From Eutreptiella sp. 'Long Island Sound 2002' (lineage: Eukaryota; Euglenozoa; Euglenophyceae; Eutreptiales; Eutreptiaceae), in the NCBI GenBank assembly GCA_964036045.1, contig CAXIWF010000070.1:1-64000 (forward strand): 64,000 nt of DNA, written 5' to 3'. Made by a program: the position numbers and the translations under genes. A model generated the notes under the pieces. The model was not told the origin of the DNA. It made no database searches and was given only the letters and a program-made list of their open reading frames with translations. This document shows positions 26,646 through 39,675 of the stretch, in pieces. Positions within the stretch are counted from its first letter, which is position 1, and each line of letters begins with the position of its first letter.

Positions 26646-29600
26646 AATTTTCCGAGAATTTTCCGAGAATTTTCCGAGAATTTTCCGAGAATTTTCCGAG
26701 AATTTTCTGAGAATTTTCTGAGAATTTTCAGAGAATTTTCCGAGAATTTTCCGAGAATTTTCCGAGAATTTTCAGAGAATTTTCCGAGAATTTTCTGAGA
26801 ATTTTCTGAGAATTTTCCGAGAATTTTCCGAGAATTTTCCGAGAATTTTCCGAGAATCTTCCGAGAATTTTCAGAGAATTTTCTGAGAATTTTCCGAGAA
26901 TTTTCTGAGAAGTTTCCGAGAATTTTCCGAGAATTTTCCGAGAATTTTCCGAGAATTTTCCGAGAATTTTCTGAGAATTTTCTGAGAATTTTCCGAGAAT
27001 TTTCCGAGAATTTTCCGAGAATTTTCTGAGAATTTTCCGAGAATTTTCCGAGAATTTTCCGAGAATTTTCCGAGAATTTTCCGAGAATTTTCCGAGAATT
27101 TTCCGAGAATTTTCCGAGAATTTTCTGAGAATTTTCCGAGAATTTTCCGAGAATTTTCCGAGAATTTTCCGAGAATTTTCCGAGAATTTTCTGAGAATTT
27201 TCTGAGAATTTTCCGAGAATTTTCCGAGAATTCTCCGTCAATTTTCCGAGAATTTTCCGAGAATTTTCCGAGAATTTTCCGAGAATTTTCCGAGAATTTT
27301 CCGAGAATTTTGCGAGAATTTTCCGAGAATTTTCCGAGAATTTTCCGAGAATTTTCCGAGAATTTTCCGAGAATTTTCCGAGAATTTCCCGAGAATTTTC
27401 CGAGAATTTTCCGAGAATTTTCTGAGAATTTTCCGAGAATTTTCCGAGAATTTTCTGAGAATTTTCCGAGAATTTTCCGAGAATTTTCCCAGAATTTTCC
27501 GAGAATTTTCCGAGAATTTTCTGGGAATTTTCCGAGAATTTTCCGAGAATTTTCCGAGAATTTTCCGAGAATTTTCTGAGAATTTTCCGAGAATTTTCCG
27601 AGAATTTTCCGAGAATTTTCCGAGAATTTTCCGAGAATTTTCCGAGAATTTTCCGAGAATTTTCCGAGAATTTTCCGAGAATTTCCGGAGAATTTTCGGA
27701 GAATTTTCCGAGAATTTTCCGAGAATTTTCTGAGAATTTTCCGAGAATTTTCCGAGAATTTTCCGAGAATTTTCCGAGAATTTTCCGAGAATTTTCCGAG
27801 AATTTTCCGAGAATTTTCCGAGAATTTCCGGAGAATTTTCCGAGAATTTTCCGAGAATTTTCCGAGAATTTTCCGAGAATTTTCCGAGAATTTTCCGAGA
27901 ATTTTCCGAGAATTTTCCGAGAATTTTCCGAGAATTTTCCGAGAATTTTCTGAGAATTTTCCGAGATTTTTCCAAGAATTTTCCGAGATTTTCCCGAGAA
28001 TTTTCCGAGAATTTTCCGAGAATTTTCCGAGAATTTTCCGAGAATTTTCCGAGAATTTTCCGAGAATTTTCCGAGAATTTTCCGAGAATTTTCCGTCAAT
28101 TTTCCGAGAATTTTCCGAGAATTTTCCGAGAATTTTCCGTCAATTTTCCGAGAATTTTCCGAGAATTTTCCGAGAATTTTCCGAGAATTTTCCAAGAATT
28201 TTCCGAGAATTTTCCGAGAATTTTCCGAGAATGTTCCGAGAATTTTCCGAGAATTTTCCGAGAATTTTCCGAGAATTTTCCGAGAATTTTCCGAGAATTT
28301 TCTGAGAATTTTCTGAGAATTTTCAGAGAATTTTCCGAGAATTTTCCGTGAATTTTCCGAGAATTTTCTGAGAATTTTCCGAGAATTTTCTGAGAATTTT
28401 CTGAGAATTTTCCGAGAATTTTCCGAGAATTTTCCGTCAATTTTCCGAGAATTTTCCGAGAATTTTCCGAGAATTTTCCCAGAATTTTCCGAGAATTTTC
28501 CGAGAATTTTCCGAGAATTTTCCGAGAATTTTCCGAGAATTTTCCGAGAATTTTCCGAGAATTTTCCGAGAATTTTCCGAGAATTTCCCGAGAATTTTCC
28601 GAGAATTTTCCGAGAATTTTCTGAGAATTTTCCGAGAATTTTCCGAGAATTTTCTGAGAATTTTCCGAGAATTTTCCGAGAATTTTCCGTCAATTTTCCG
28701 AGAAATTTCCGAGAATTTTCCGAGAATTTTCCGAGAATTTTCTGGGAATTTTCCGAGAATTTTCCGAGAATTTTCCGAGAATTTTCCGAGAATTTTCCGA
28801 GAATTTTCCGAGAATTTTCTGAGAATTTTCCGAGAATTTTCCGAGAATTTTCCGAGAATTTTCCGAGAATTTTCCGAGAATTTTCCGAGAATTTTCCGAG
28901 AATTTTCCGAGAATTTCCCGAGAATTTTCCGAGAATTTTCCGAGAATTTTCTGAGAATTTTCCGAGAATTTTCCGAGAATTTTCAGAGAATTTTCCGAGA
29001 ATTTTCCGAGAATTTTCTGAGAATTTTCTGAGAATTTTCCGAGAATTTTCCGAGAATTTTCCGAGAATTTTCCGAGAATTTTCCGAGAATTTTCGGAGAA
29101 TTTTCCGAGGATTTTCCGAGAATTTTCCGAGAATTTTCAGAGAATTTTCTGAGAATTTTCCGAGAATTTTCTGAGAATTTTCCCAGAATTTTCCGAGAAT
29201 TTTCCGAGAATTTTCCGAGAATTTTCCGAGAATTTTCTGAGAATTTTCTGACAATTTTCCGAGAATTTTCCGAGAATTTTCCGTCAATTTTCCGAGAATT
29301 TTCCGAGAATTTTCCGAGAATTTTCCGAGAATTTTCCGAGAATTTTCCGAGAATTTTCTGGGAATTTTCCGAGAATTTTCAGAGAATTTTCCGAGATTTT
29401 CCCGGGAATTTTCCGAGAATTTTCCGAGAATTTTCCGAGAATTTTCCGAGAATTTTCCGAGAATTTTCCGAGAATTTTCCGAGAATTTCCCAGAATTTTC
29501 CGAGAATTTTCCGTCAATTTTCCGAGAATTTTCCGAGGATTTTCCGAGAATTTTCCGTCAATTTTCCGAGAATTTTCCGAGAATTTTCCGAGAATTTTCC

Positions 29601-29854
29601 GAGAATTTTCCAAGAATTTTCCGAGAATTTTCCGAGAATTTTCCGAGAATGTTCCGAGAATTTTCCGAGAATTTTCTGAGAATTTTCTGAGAATTTTCAG
29701 AGAATTTTCCGAGAATTTTCCGAGAATTTTCCGAGAATTTTCAGAGAATTTTCCGAGAATTTTCTGAGAATTTTCTGAGAATTTTCCGAGAATTTTCCGA
29801 GAATTTTCCGAGAATTTTCCGAGAATCTTTCGAGAATTTTCAGAGAATTTTCTG

Positions 29855-29885
29855 AGAATTTTCCAATTGTTTCTGAGAATTTTCC
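29855..29885. repeat. Irregular CCAATTGTTTCT stretch
   Basis: Two monomers are fused and altered here (about 29858-29878), reading through CCAATTGTTTCTGAG. They total 21 bp instead of 22. AATTG on the plus strand otherwise occurs almost nowhere in the window. The shape is that of two partial monomers joined after loss of internal bases. Confidence 0.7.
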
Positions 29886-32800
29886 GAGAATTTTCCGAGA
29901 ATTTTCCGAGAATTTTCCGAGAATTTTCCGAGAATTTTCTGAGAATTTTCTGAGAATTTTCCGAGAATTTTCCGAGAATTTTCCGAGAATTTTCCGAGAA
30001 TTTTCCGAGAATTTTCCGAGAATTTTCCGAGAATTTTCCGAGAATTTTCCGAGAATTTTCAGAGAATTTTCTGAGAATTTTCCGAGAATTTTCCGAGAAT
30101 TTTCTGTCAATTTTCCGAGAATTTTCCGAGAATTTTCCGAGAATTTTCCGAGAATTTTCTGGGAATTTTCCGAGAATTTTCCGAGAATTTTCCGAGAATT
30201 TTCCGACAATTTTCCGAGAATTTTCCGAGAATTTTCTGAGAATTTTCCGAGAATTTTCCGAGAATTTTCCGAGAATTTTCTGAGAATTTTCCGAGAATTT
30301 TCCGAGAATTTTCCGAGAATTTTCCGAGAATTTCCCGAGAATTTTCCGTCAATTTTCCGAGAATTTTCCGAGAATTTTCCGAGAATTTTCCCAGAATTTT
30401 CCGAGAATTTTCCGAGAATTTTCCGAGAATTTTCCGAGAATTTTCCGAGAATTTTCCGAAAATTTTCCGAGAATTTTCCGAGAATTTTCCGAGAATTTCC
30501 CGAGAATTTTCCGAGAATTTTCCGAGAATTTTCTGAGAATTTTCCGAGAATTTTCCGAGAATTTTCTGAGAATTTTCCGAGAATTTTCCGAGAATTTTCC
30601 GTCAATTTTCCGAGAATTTTCCGAGAATTTTCCGAGAATTTTCCGAGAATTTTCTGGGATTTTCCGAGAATTTTCCGAGAATTTTCCGAGAATTTTCCGA
30701 GAATTTTCCGAGAATTTTCCGAGAATTTTCTGAGAATTTTCCGAGAATTTTCCGAGAATTTTCCGAGAATTTTCCGAGAATTTTCCGAGAATTTTCCGAG
30801 AATTTTCCGAGAATTTTCCGAGAATTTTCCGAGAATTTTCCGAGAATTTTCTGAGAATTTTCTGAGAATTTTCCGAGAATTTTCCGAGAATTTTCCGAGA
30901 ATTTTCCGAGAATTTTCCGAGAATTTTCCGAGAATTTTCCGAGAATTTTCCGAGAATTTTCAGAGAATTTTCTGAGAATTTTCCGAGAATTTTCCGAGAA
31001 TTTTCTGTCAATTTTCCGAGAATTTTCCGAGAATTTTCCGAGAATTTTCCGAGAATTTTCTGGGAATTTTCCGAGAATTTTCCGAGAATTTTCCGAGAAT
31101 TTTCTGACAATTTTCCGAGAATTTTCCGAGAATTTTCTGAGAATTTTCCGAGAATTTTCCGAGAATTTTCCGAGAATTTTCTGAGAATTTTCCGAGAATT
31201 TTCCGAGAATTTTCCGAGAATTTTCCGAGAATTTCCCGAGAATTTTCCGTCAATTTTCCGAGAATTTTCCGAGAATTTTCCGAGAATTTTCCCAGAATTT
31301 TCCGAGAATTTTCCGAGAATTTTCCGAGAATTTTCCGAGAATTTTCCGAGAATTTTCCGAGAATTTTCCGAGAATTTTCCGAGAATTTTCCGAGAATTTC
31401 CCGAGAATTTTCCGAGAATTTTCCGAGAATTTTCTGAGAATTTTCCGAGAATTTTCCGAGAATTTTCTGAGAATTTTCCGAGAATTTTCCGAGAATTTTC
31501 CGAGAATTTTCCGAGAATTTTCCGAGAATTTTCCGAGAATTTTCTGGGATTTTCCGAGAATTTTCCGAGAATTTTCCGAGAATTTTCCGAGAATTTTCCG
31601 AGAATTTTCCGAGAATTTTCTGAGAATTTTCCGAGAATTTTCCGAGAATTTTCCGAGAATTTTCCGAGAATTTTCCGAGAATTTTCCGAGAATTTTCCGA
31701 GAATTTTCCGAGAATTTTCCGAGAATTTTCCGAGAATTTTCTGAGAATTTTCTGAGAATTTTCCGAGAATTTTCCGAGAATTTTCCGAGAATTTTCGGAG
31801 AATTTTCCGAGAATTTTCCGAGAATTTTCCGAGAATTTTCCGAGAATTTTCCGAGAATTTTCAGAGAATTTTCTGAGAATTTTCCGAGAATTTTCCGAGA
31901 ATTTTCTGTCAATTTTCCGAGAATTTTCCGAGAATTTTCCGAGAATTTTCCGAGAATTTTCTGGGAATTTTCCGAGAATTTTCCGAGAATTTTCCGAGAA
32001 TTTTCCGACAATTTTCCGAGAATTTTCCGAGAATTTTCTGAGAATTTTCCGAGAATTTTCCGAGAATTTTCCGAGAATTTTCCGAGAATTTCCCGAGAAT
32101 TTTCCGTCAATTTTCCGAGAATTTTCCGAGAATTTTCCGAGAATTTTCCCAGAATTTTCCGAGAATTTTCCGAGAATTTTCCGAGAATTTTCCGAGAATT
32201 TTCCGAGAATTTTCCGAGAATTTTCCGAGAATTTTCCGAGAATTTTCCGAGAATTTCCCGAGAATTTTCCGAGAATTTTCCGAGAATTTTCTGAGAATTT
32301 TCCGAGAATTTTCCGAGAATTTTCTGAGAATTTTCCGAGAATTTTCCGAGAATTTTCCGTCAATTTTCCGAGAATTTTCCGAGAATTTTCCGAGAATTTT
32401 CCGAGAATTTTCTGGGATTTTCCGAGAATTTTCCGAGAATTTTCCGAGAATTTTCCGAGAATTTTCCGAGAATTTTCCGAGAATTTTCTGAGAATTTTCC
32501 GAGAATTTTCCGAGAATTTTCCGAGAATTTTCCGAGAATTTTCCGAGAATTTTCCGAGAATTTTCCGAGAATTTTCCGAGAATTTCCCGAGAATTTTCCG
32601 AGAATTTTCCGAGAATTTTCTGAGAATTTTCCGAGAATTTTCCGAGAATTTTCAGAGAATTTTCCGAGAATTTTCCGAGAATGTTCTGAGAATTTTCTGA
32701 GAATTTTCCGAGAATTTTCCGAGAATTTTCCGAGAATTTTCCGAGAATTTTCCGAGAATTTTCCGAGAATTTTCCGAGAATTTTCCGAGAATTTTCCGAG

Positions 32801-35800
32801 AATTTTCAGAGAATTTTCTGAGAATTTTCCGAGAATTTTCTGAGAATTTTCCGAGAATTTTCCGAGAATTTTCCGAGAATTTTCCGAGAATTTTCCGAGA
32901 ATTTTCTGAGAATTTTCTGAGAATTTTCCGAGAATTTTCCGAGAATTTTCCGTCAATTTTCCGAGAATTTTCCGAGAATTTTCCGAGAATTTTCCGAGAA
33001 TTTTCCGAGAATTTTCCGAGAATTTTCTGGGAATTTTCCGAGAATTTTCAGAGAATTTTCCGAGATTTTCCCGAGAATTTTCCGAGAATTTTCCGAGAAT
33101 TTTCCGAGAATTTTCCGAGAATTTTCCGAGAATTTTCCGAGAATTTTCCGAGAATTTTCCGAGAATTTTCCGAGAATTTTCCGTCAATTTTCCGAGAATT
33201 TTCCGAGGATTTTCCGAGAATTTTCCGTCAATTTTCCGAGAATTTTCCGAGAATTTTCCGAGAATTTTCCGAGAATTTTCCAAGAATTTTCCGAGAATTT
33301 TCCGAGAATTTTCCGAGAATGTTCCGAGAATTTTCCGAGAATTTTCCGAGAATTTTCCGAGAATTTTCCGAGAATTTTCCGACAATTTTCTGAGAATTTT
33401 CTGCGAATTTTCAGAGAATTTTCCGAGAATTTTCCGAGAATTTTCCGAGAATTTTCAGAGAATTTTCCGAGAATTTTCTGAGAATTTTCTGAGAATTTTC
33501 CGAGAATTTTCCGAGAATTTTCCGAGAATTTTCCGAGAATCTTTCGAGAATTTTCAGAGAATTTTCTGAGAATTTTCCGAGAATTTTCTGAGAATTTTCC
33601 GAGAATTTTCCGAGAATTTTCCGAGAATTTTCCGAGAATTTTCCGAGAATTTTCTGAGAATTTTCTGAGAATTTTCCGAGAATTTTCCGAGAATTTTCCG
33701 AGAATTTTCCGAGAATTTTCCGAGAATTTTCCGAGAATTTTCCGAGAATTTTCCGAGAATTTTCAGAGAATTTTCTGAGAATTTTCCGAGAATTTTCCGA
33801 GAATTTTCCGTCAATTTTCCGAGAATTTTCCGAGAATTTTCCGAGAATTTTCCGAGAATTTTCTGGGAATTTTCCGAGAATTTTCCGAGAATTTTCCGAG
33901 AATTTTCCGAGAATTTTCCGAGAATTTTCCGAGAATTTTCTGAGAATTTTCCGAGAATTTTCTGAGAATTTTCCCAGAATTTTCTGAGAATTTTCCGAGA
34001 ATTTTCCGAGAATTTTCCGAGAATTTTCCGAGAATTTTCAGAGAATTTTCCGAGAATTTTCCGAGAATTTTCTGAGAATTTTCTGAGAATTTTCCGAGAA
34101 TTTTCTGGGAATTTTCCGAGAATTTTCCGAGAATTTTCCGAGAATTTTCCGAGAATTTTCCGAGAATTTTCCGAGAATTTTCCGAGAATTTTCCGTCAAT
34201 TTTCCGAGAATTTTCCGAGAATTTTCCGAGAATTTTCCGTCAATTTTCCGAGAATTTTCCGAGAATTTTCCGAGAATTTTCCGAGAATTTTCCAAGAATT
34301 TTCCGAGAATTTTCCGAGAATGTTCCGAGAATTTTCCGAGAATTTTCCGAGAATTTTCCGAGAATTTTCCGAGAATTTTCCGAGAATTTTCTGAGAATTT
34401 TCTGAGAATTTTCAGAGAATTTTCCGAGAATTTTCCGAGAATTTTCCGAGAATTTTCCGAGAATTTTCCGAGAATTTTCTGAGAATTTTCTGAGAATTTT
34501 CCGAGAATTTTCCGAGAATTTTCCGTCAATTTTCCGAGAATTTTCCGAGAATTTTCCGAGAATTTTCCCAGAATTTTCCGAGAATTTTCCGAGAATTTTC
34601 CGAGAATTTTCCGAGAATTTTCCGAGAATTTTCCGAGAATTTTCCGAGAATTTTCCGAGAATTTTCCGAGAATTTCCCGAGAATTTTCCGAGAATTTTCC
34701 GAGAATTTTCTGAGAATTTTCCGAGAATTTTCCGAGAATTTTCTGAGAATTTTCCGAGAATTTTCCGAGAATTTTCCGTCAATTTTCCGAGAATTTTCCG
34801 AGAATTTTCCGAGAATTTTCCGAGAATTTTCTGGGAACTTTCCGAGAATTTTCCGAGAATTTTCCGAGAATTTTCCGAGAATTTTCCGAGAATTTTCCGA
34901 GAATTTTCTGAGAATTTTCCGAGAATTTTCCGAGAATTTTCCGAGAATTTTCCGAGAATTTTCCGAGAATTTTCCGAGAATTTTCCGAGAATTTTCCGAG
35001 AATTTCCCGAGAATTTTCCGAGAATTTTCCGAGAATTTTCTGAGAATTTTCCGAGAATTTTCCGAGAATTTTCAGAGAATTTTCCGAGAATTTTCCGAGA
35101 ATTTTCTGAGAATTTTCTGAGAATTTTCCGAGAATTTTCCGAGAATTTTCCGAGAATTTTCCGAGAATTTTCCGAGAATTTTCCGAGAATTTTCCGAGAA
35201 TTTTCCGAGAATTTTCCGAGAATTTTCCGAGAATTTTCTGAGAATTTTCCGAGAATTTTCTGAGAATTTTCCGAGAATTTTCCGAGAATTTTCCGAGAAT
35301 TTTCCGAGAATTTTCCGAGAATTTTCTGAGAATTTTCTGAGAATTTTCCGAGAATTTTCCGAGAATTTTCCGTCAATTTTCCGAGAATTATCCGAGAATT
35401 TTCCGAGAATGTTCCGAGAATTTTCCGAGAATTTTCCGAGAATTTTCCGAGAATTTTCCGAGAATTTTCCGAGAATTTTCTGAGAATTTTCTGAGAATTT
35501 TCAGAGAATTTTCCGAGAATTTTCCGAGAATTTTCCGAGAATTTTCAGAGAATTTTCCGAGAATTTTCTGAGAATTTTCTGAGAATTTTCCGAGAATTTT
35601 CCGAGAATTTTCCGAGAATTTTCCGAGAATTTTCCGAGAATTTTCTGGGAATTTTCCGAGAATTTTCCGAGAATTTTCCGAGAATTTTCCGAGAATTTTC
35701 CGTCAATTTTCCGAGAATTTTCCGAGAATTTTCCGAGAATTTTCCGAGAATTTTCCAAGAATTTTCCGAGAATTTTCCGAGAATTTTCCGAGAATGTTCC

Positions 35801-38540
35801 GAGAATTTTCCGAGAATTTTCCGAGAATTTTCCGAGAATTTTCCGAGAATTTTCCGAGAATTTTCTGAGAATTTTCTGAGAATTTTCAGAGAATTTTCCG
35901 AGAATTTTCCGAGAATTTTCCGAGAATTTTCCGAGAATTTTCCGAGAATTTTCTGAGAATTTTCTGAGAATTTTCCGAGAATTTTCCGAGAATTTTCCGT
36001 CAATTTTCCGAGAATTTTCCGAGAATTTTCCGAGAATTTTCCCAGAATTTTCCGAGAATTTTCCGAGAATTTTCCGAGAATTTTCCGAGAATTTTCCGAG
36101 AATTTTCCGAGAATTTTCCGAGAATTTTCCGAGAATTTTCCGAGAATTTCCCGAGAATTTTCCGAGAATTTTCCGAGAATTTTCTGAGAATTTTCCGAGA
36201 ATTTTCCGAGAATTTTCTGAGAATTTTCCGAGAATTTTCCGAGAATTTTCCGTCAATTTTCCGAGAATTTTCCGAGAATTTTCCGAGAATTTTCCGAGAA
36301 TTTTCTGGGAACTTTCCGAGAATTTTCCGAGAATTTTCCGAGAATTTTCCGAGAATTTTCCGAGAATTTTCCGAGAATTTTCTGAGAATTTTCCGAGAAT
36401 TTTCCGAGAATTTTCAGAGAATTTTCCGAGAATTTTCTGAGAATTTTCTGAGAATTTTCCGAGAATTTTCCGAGAATTTTCCGAGAATTTTCCGAGAATT
36501 TTCCGAGAATTTTCTGGGAATTTTCCGAGAATTTTCCGAGAATTTTCCGAGAATTTTCCGAGAATTTTCCGTCAATTTTCCGAGAATTTTCCGAGAATTT
36601 TCTGAGAATTTTCCGAGAATTTTCCAAGAATTTTCCGAGAATTTTCCGAGAATTTTCCGAGAATGTTCGGAGAATTTTCCGAGAATTTTCCGAGAATTTT
36701 CCGAGAATTTTCCGAGAATTTTCCGAGAATTTTCTGAGAATTTTCTGAGAATTTTCAGAGAATTTTCCGAGAATTTTCCGAGAATTTTCCGAGAATTTTC
36801 CGAGAATTTTCCGAGAATTTTCTGAGAATTTTCTGAGAATTTTCCGAGAATTTTCCGAGAATTTTCCGTCAATTTTCCGAGAATTTTCCGAGAATTTTCC
36901 GAGAATTTTCCCAGAATTTTCCGAGAATTTTCCGAGAATTTTCCGAGAATTTTCCGAGAATTTTCCGAGAATTTTCCGAGAATTTTCCGAGAATTTTCCG
37001 AGAATTTTCCGAGAATTTCCCGAGAATTTTCCGAGAATTTTCCGAGAATTTTCTGAGAATTTTCCGAGAATTTTCCGAGAATTTTCTGAGAATTTTCCGA
37101 GAATTTTCCGAGAATTTTCCGTCAATTTTCCGAGAATTTTCCGAGAATTTTCCGAGAATTTTCCGAGAATTTTCTGGGAATTTTCCGAGAATTTTCCGAG
37201 AATTTTCCGAGAATTTTCCGAGAATTTTCCGAGAATTTTCCGAGAATTTTCTGAGAATTTTCCGAGAATTTTCCGAGAATTTTCCGAGAATTTTCCGAGA
37301 ATTTTCCGAGAATTTTCCGAGAATTTTCCGAGAATTTTCCGAGAATTTCCCGAGAATTTTCCGAGAATTTTCCGAGAATTTTCCGAGAATTTTCCGAGAA
37401 TTTTCCGAGAATTTTCCGAGGACTTTCCGAGAATTTTCCGAGAATTTTCCGAGAATTTTCGGAGAATTTTCCGAGAATTTTCCGAGAATTTTCCGAGAAT
37501 TTTCCGAGAATTTCCCGAGAATTTTCCGAGAATTTTCCGAGAATTTTCTGAGAATTTTCCGAGAATTTTCCGAGAATTTTCTGAGAATTTTCCGAGAATT
37601 TTCCGAGAATTTTCCGAGAATTTTCCGTCAATTTTCCGAGAATTTTCCGAGAATTTTCCGAGAATTTTCCGTCAATTTTCCGAGAATTTTCCGAGAATTT
37701 TCCGTGAATTTTCCGAGAATTTTCCAAGAATTTTCCGAGAATTTTCCGAGAATTTTCCGAGAATGTTCCGAGAATTTTCCGAGAATTTTCCGAGAATTTT
37801 CCGAGAATTTTCCGAGAATTTTCCGAGAATTTTCTGAGAATTTTCTGAGAATTTTCAGAGAATTTTCCGAGAATGTTCTGAGAATTTTCTGAGAATTTTC
37901 TGACAATTTTCAGAGAATTTTCCGAGAATTTTCTGAGAATTTTCTGAGAATTTTCCGAGAATTTTCCGAGAATTTTCCGAGAATTTTCCGAGAATTTTCC
38001 GAGAATTTTCAGAGAATTTTCCGAGAATTTTCTGAGAATTTTCTGAGAATTTTCCGAGAATTTTCCGAGAATTTTCCGAGAATCTTCCGAGAATCTTCCG
38101 AGAATTTTCAGAGAATTTTCTGAGAATTTTCCGAGAATTTTCTGAGAATTTTCCGAGAATTTTCCGAGAATTTTCAGAGAATTTTCCGAGAATTTTCCGA
38201 GAATTTTCTGAGAATTTTCTGAGAATTTTCCGAGAATTTTCCGAGAATTTTCCGAGAATTTTCCGAGAATTTTCCGCGAATTTTCCGAGAATTTTCTGAG
38301 AATTTTCTGAGAATTTTCTGACAATTTTCAGAGAATTTTCCGAGAATTTTCTGAGAATTTTCTGAGAATTTTCCGAGAATTTGCCGAGAATTTTCCGAGA
38401 ATTTTCCGAGAATTTTCCGAGAATTTTCAGAGAATTTTCCGAGAATTTTCTGAGAATTTTCTGAGAATTTTCCGAGAATTTTCCGAGAATTTTCCGAGAA
38501 TTTTCCGAGAATCTTCCGAGAATTTTCAGAGAATTTTCTG

Positions 38541-38560
38541 AGAATTTTCGAGAATTTTCT
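38541..38560. promoter_or_regulatory. Second four-unit heat-shock-element match
   Basis: A second TTTTCGAGAA junction with one missing C places GAA at 38542-38544, TTC at 38547-38549, GAA at 38552-38554 and TTC at 38557-38559, all with 2-bp gaps. It arises as an indel in the satellite, so it may be chance. It is listed because it meets the known consensus exactly. Confidence 0.35.
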
Positions 38561-39624
38561 GAGAATTTTCCGAGAATTTTCCGAGAATTTTCAGAGAATT
38601 TTCCGAGAATTTTCCGAGAATTTTCTGAGAATTTTCTGAGAATTTTCCGAGAATTTTCCGAGAATTTTCCGAGAATTTTCCGAGAATTTTCCGAGAATTT
38701 TCCGAGAATTTTCCGAGAATTTTCCGAGAATTTTCTGAGAATTTTCTGAGAATTTTCCGAGAATTTTCCGAGAATTTTCCGAGAATTTTCTGAGAATTTT
38801 CTGAGAATTTTCCGAGAATTTTCCGAGAATTTTCCGTCAATTTTCCGAGAACTTTCCGAGAATTTTCCGAGAATTTTCCCAGAATTTTCCGAGAATTTTC
38901 CGAGAATTTTCCGAGAATTTTCCGAGAATTTTCCGAGAATTTTCCGAGAATTTTCCGAGAATTTCCCGAGAATTTTCCGAGAATTTTCCGAGAATTTTCT
39001 GAGAATTTTCCGAGAATTTTCCGAGAATTTTCTGAGAATTTTCCGAGAATTTTCCGAGAATTTTCCGTCAATTTTCCGAGAATTTTCCGAGAATTTTCCG
39101 AGAATTTTCCGAGAATTTTCTGGGAATTTTCCGAGAATTTTCCGAGAATTTTCCGAGAATTTTCCGAGAATTTTCCGAGAATTTTCCGAGAATTTTCTGA
39201 GAATTTTCCGAGAATTTTCCGAGAATTTTCCGAGAATTTTCCGAGAATTTTCCGAGAATTTTCCGAGAATTTTCCGAGAATTTTCCGAGAATTTCCCGAG
39301 AATTTTCCGAGAATTTTCCGAGAATTTTCTGAGAATTTTCCGAGAATTTTCCGAGAATTTTCAGAGAATTTTCCGAGAATTTTCCGAGAATTTTCTGAGA
39401 ATTTTCTGAGAATTTTCCGAGAATTTTCCGAGAATTTTCCGTCAATTTTCCGAGAATTTTCCGAGAATTTTCCGAGAATTTTCCGAGAATTTTCTGGGAA
39501 TTTTCCGAGAATTTTCCGAGAATTTTCCGAGAATTTTCCGAGAATTTTCCGAGAATTTTCCGAGAATTTTCTGAGAATTTTCCGAGAATTTTCCGAGAAT
39601 TTTCCGAGAATTTTCCGAGAATTT

Positions 39625-39675
39625 TCCGAGATTTTTCCGAGAATTTTTCCGAGAATTTTCCTAGAATTTCCCGAG
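39625..39675. repeat. Irregular monomers near the left edge of R1
   Basis: The order here is GAGATTTTTCC, a 12-bp GAGAATTTTTCC (about 39640), a normal monomer and TAGAATTTCCC. The CTAG of the last one is at 39661 and its partner at 47118 sits in a different context, GAGAGATTTCC then TAGAATTTCCC. The 12-mer explains the offset change from 7,458 to 7,457 between R1 and R2. CTAG is rare in the window and is a good label for the pair. Confidence 0.75.

Larger units (their letters stand above)
421..27233. repeat. EcoRI-containing variant monomers, left subfamily marker (14 sites)
   Basis: A T-to-C change gives the monomer GAGAATTCTCC, which creates GAATTC (EcoRI). In all 14 left-hand cases it is immediately followed by a GTCAATTTTCC monomer. 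Sites start at 421, 795, 1895, 4845, 7188, 7991, 9787, 10740, 11126, 12226, 15196, 17528, 19354 and 27228. Spacings repeat between copies: 1,100 bp twice, 2,950 and 2,970, 2,343 and 2,332. To the right I noticed only one other GAATTC, at 55988, and it lacks the GTC neighbour. The linked pair is a compact label for the left subfamily. Confidence 0.88.
20560..39500. repeat. Mosaic middle of the array
   Basis: This stretch is the same 11-mer but lacks one dominant large period. The CTGGG monomer, usually four or five monomers after a GTC monomer, recurs at whole-monomer spacings such as 803 bp (20869 to 21672), 1,067 (to 22739), 1,221 (27521 to 28742), 616 (to 29358), 726 (34105 to 34831), 814 (to 35645) and 660 (to 36305, and 36514 to 37174). 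Three CTGGG monomers (30654, 31544, 32412) are followed by a 10-bp GGGATTTTCC instead of the usual 11-mer, marking a small local family. I find no gene, other repeat or unique DNA in it. Confidence 0.85.

Noticed and set aside
37418-37440. Extra copy of the GAGGACTTTCA higher-order marker
   Set aside because: The sequence at 37418 reads GAGGACTTTCC followed by a normal monomer. It lacks the CAGAGATTTTT part and the upstream CCAAGGATTTT, so it is only a similar single variant.
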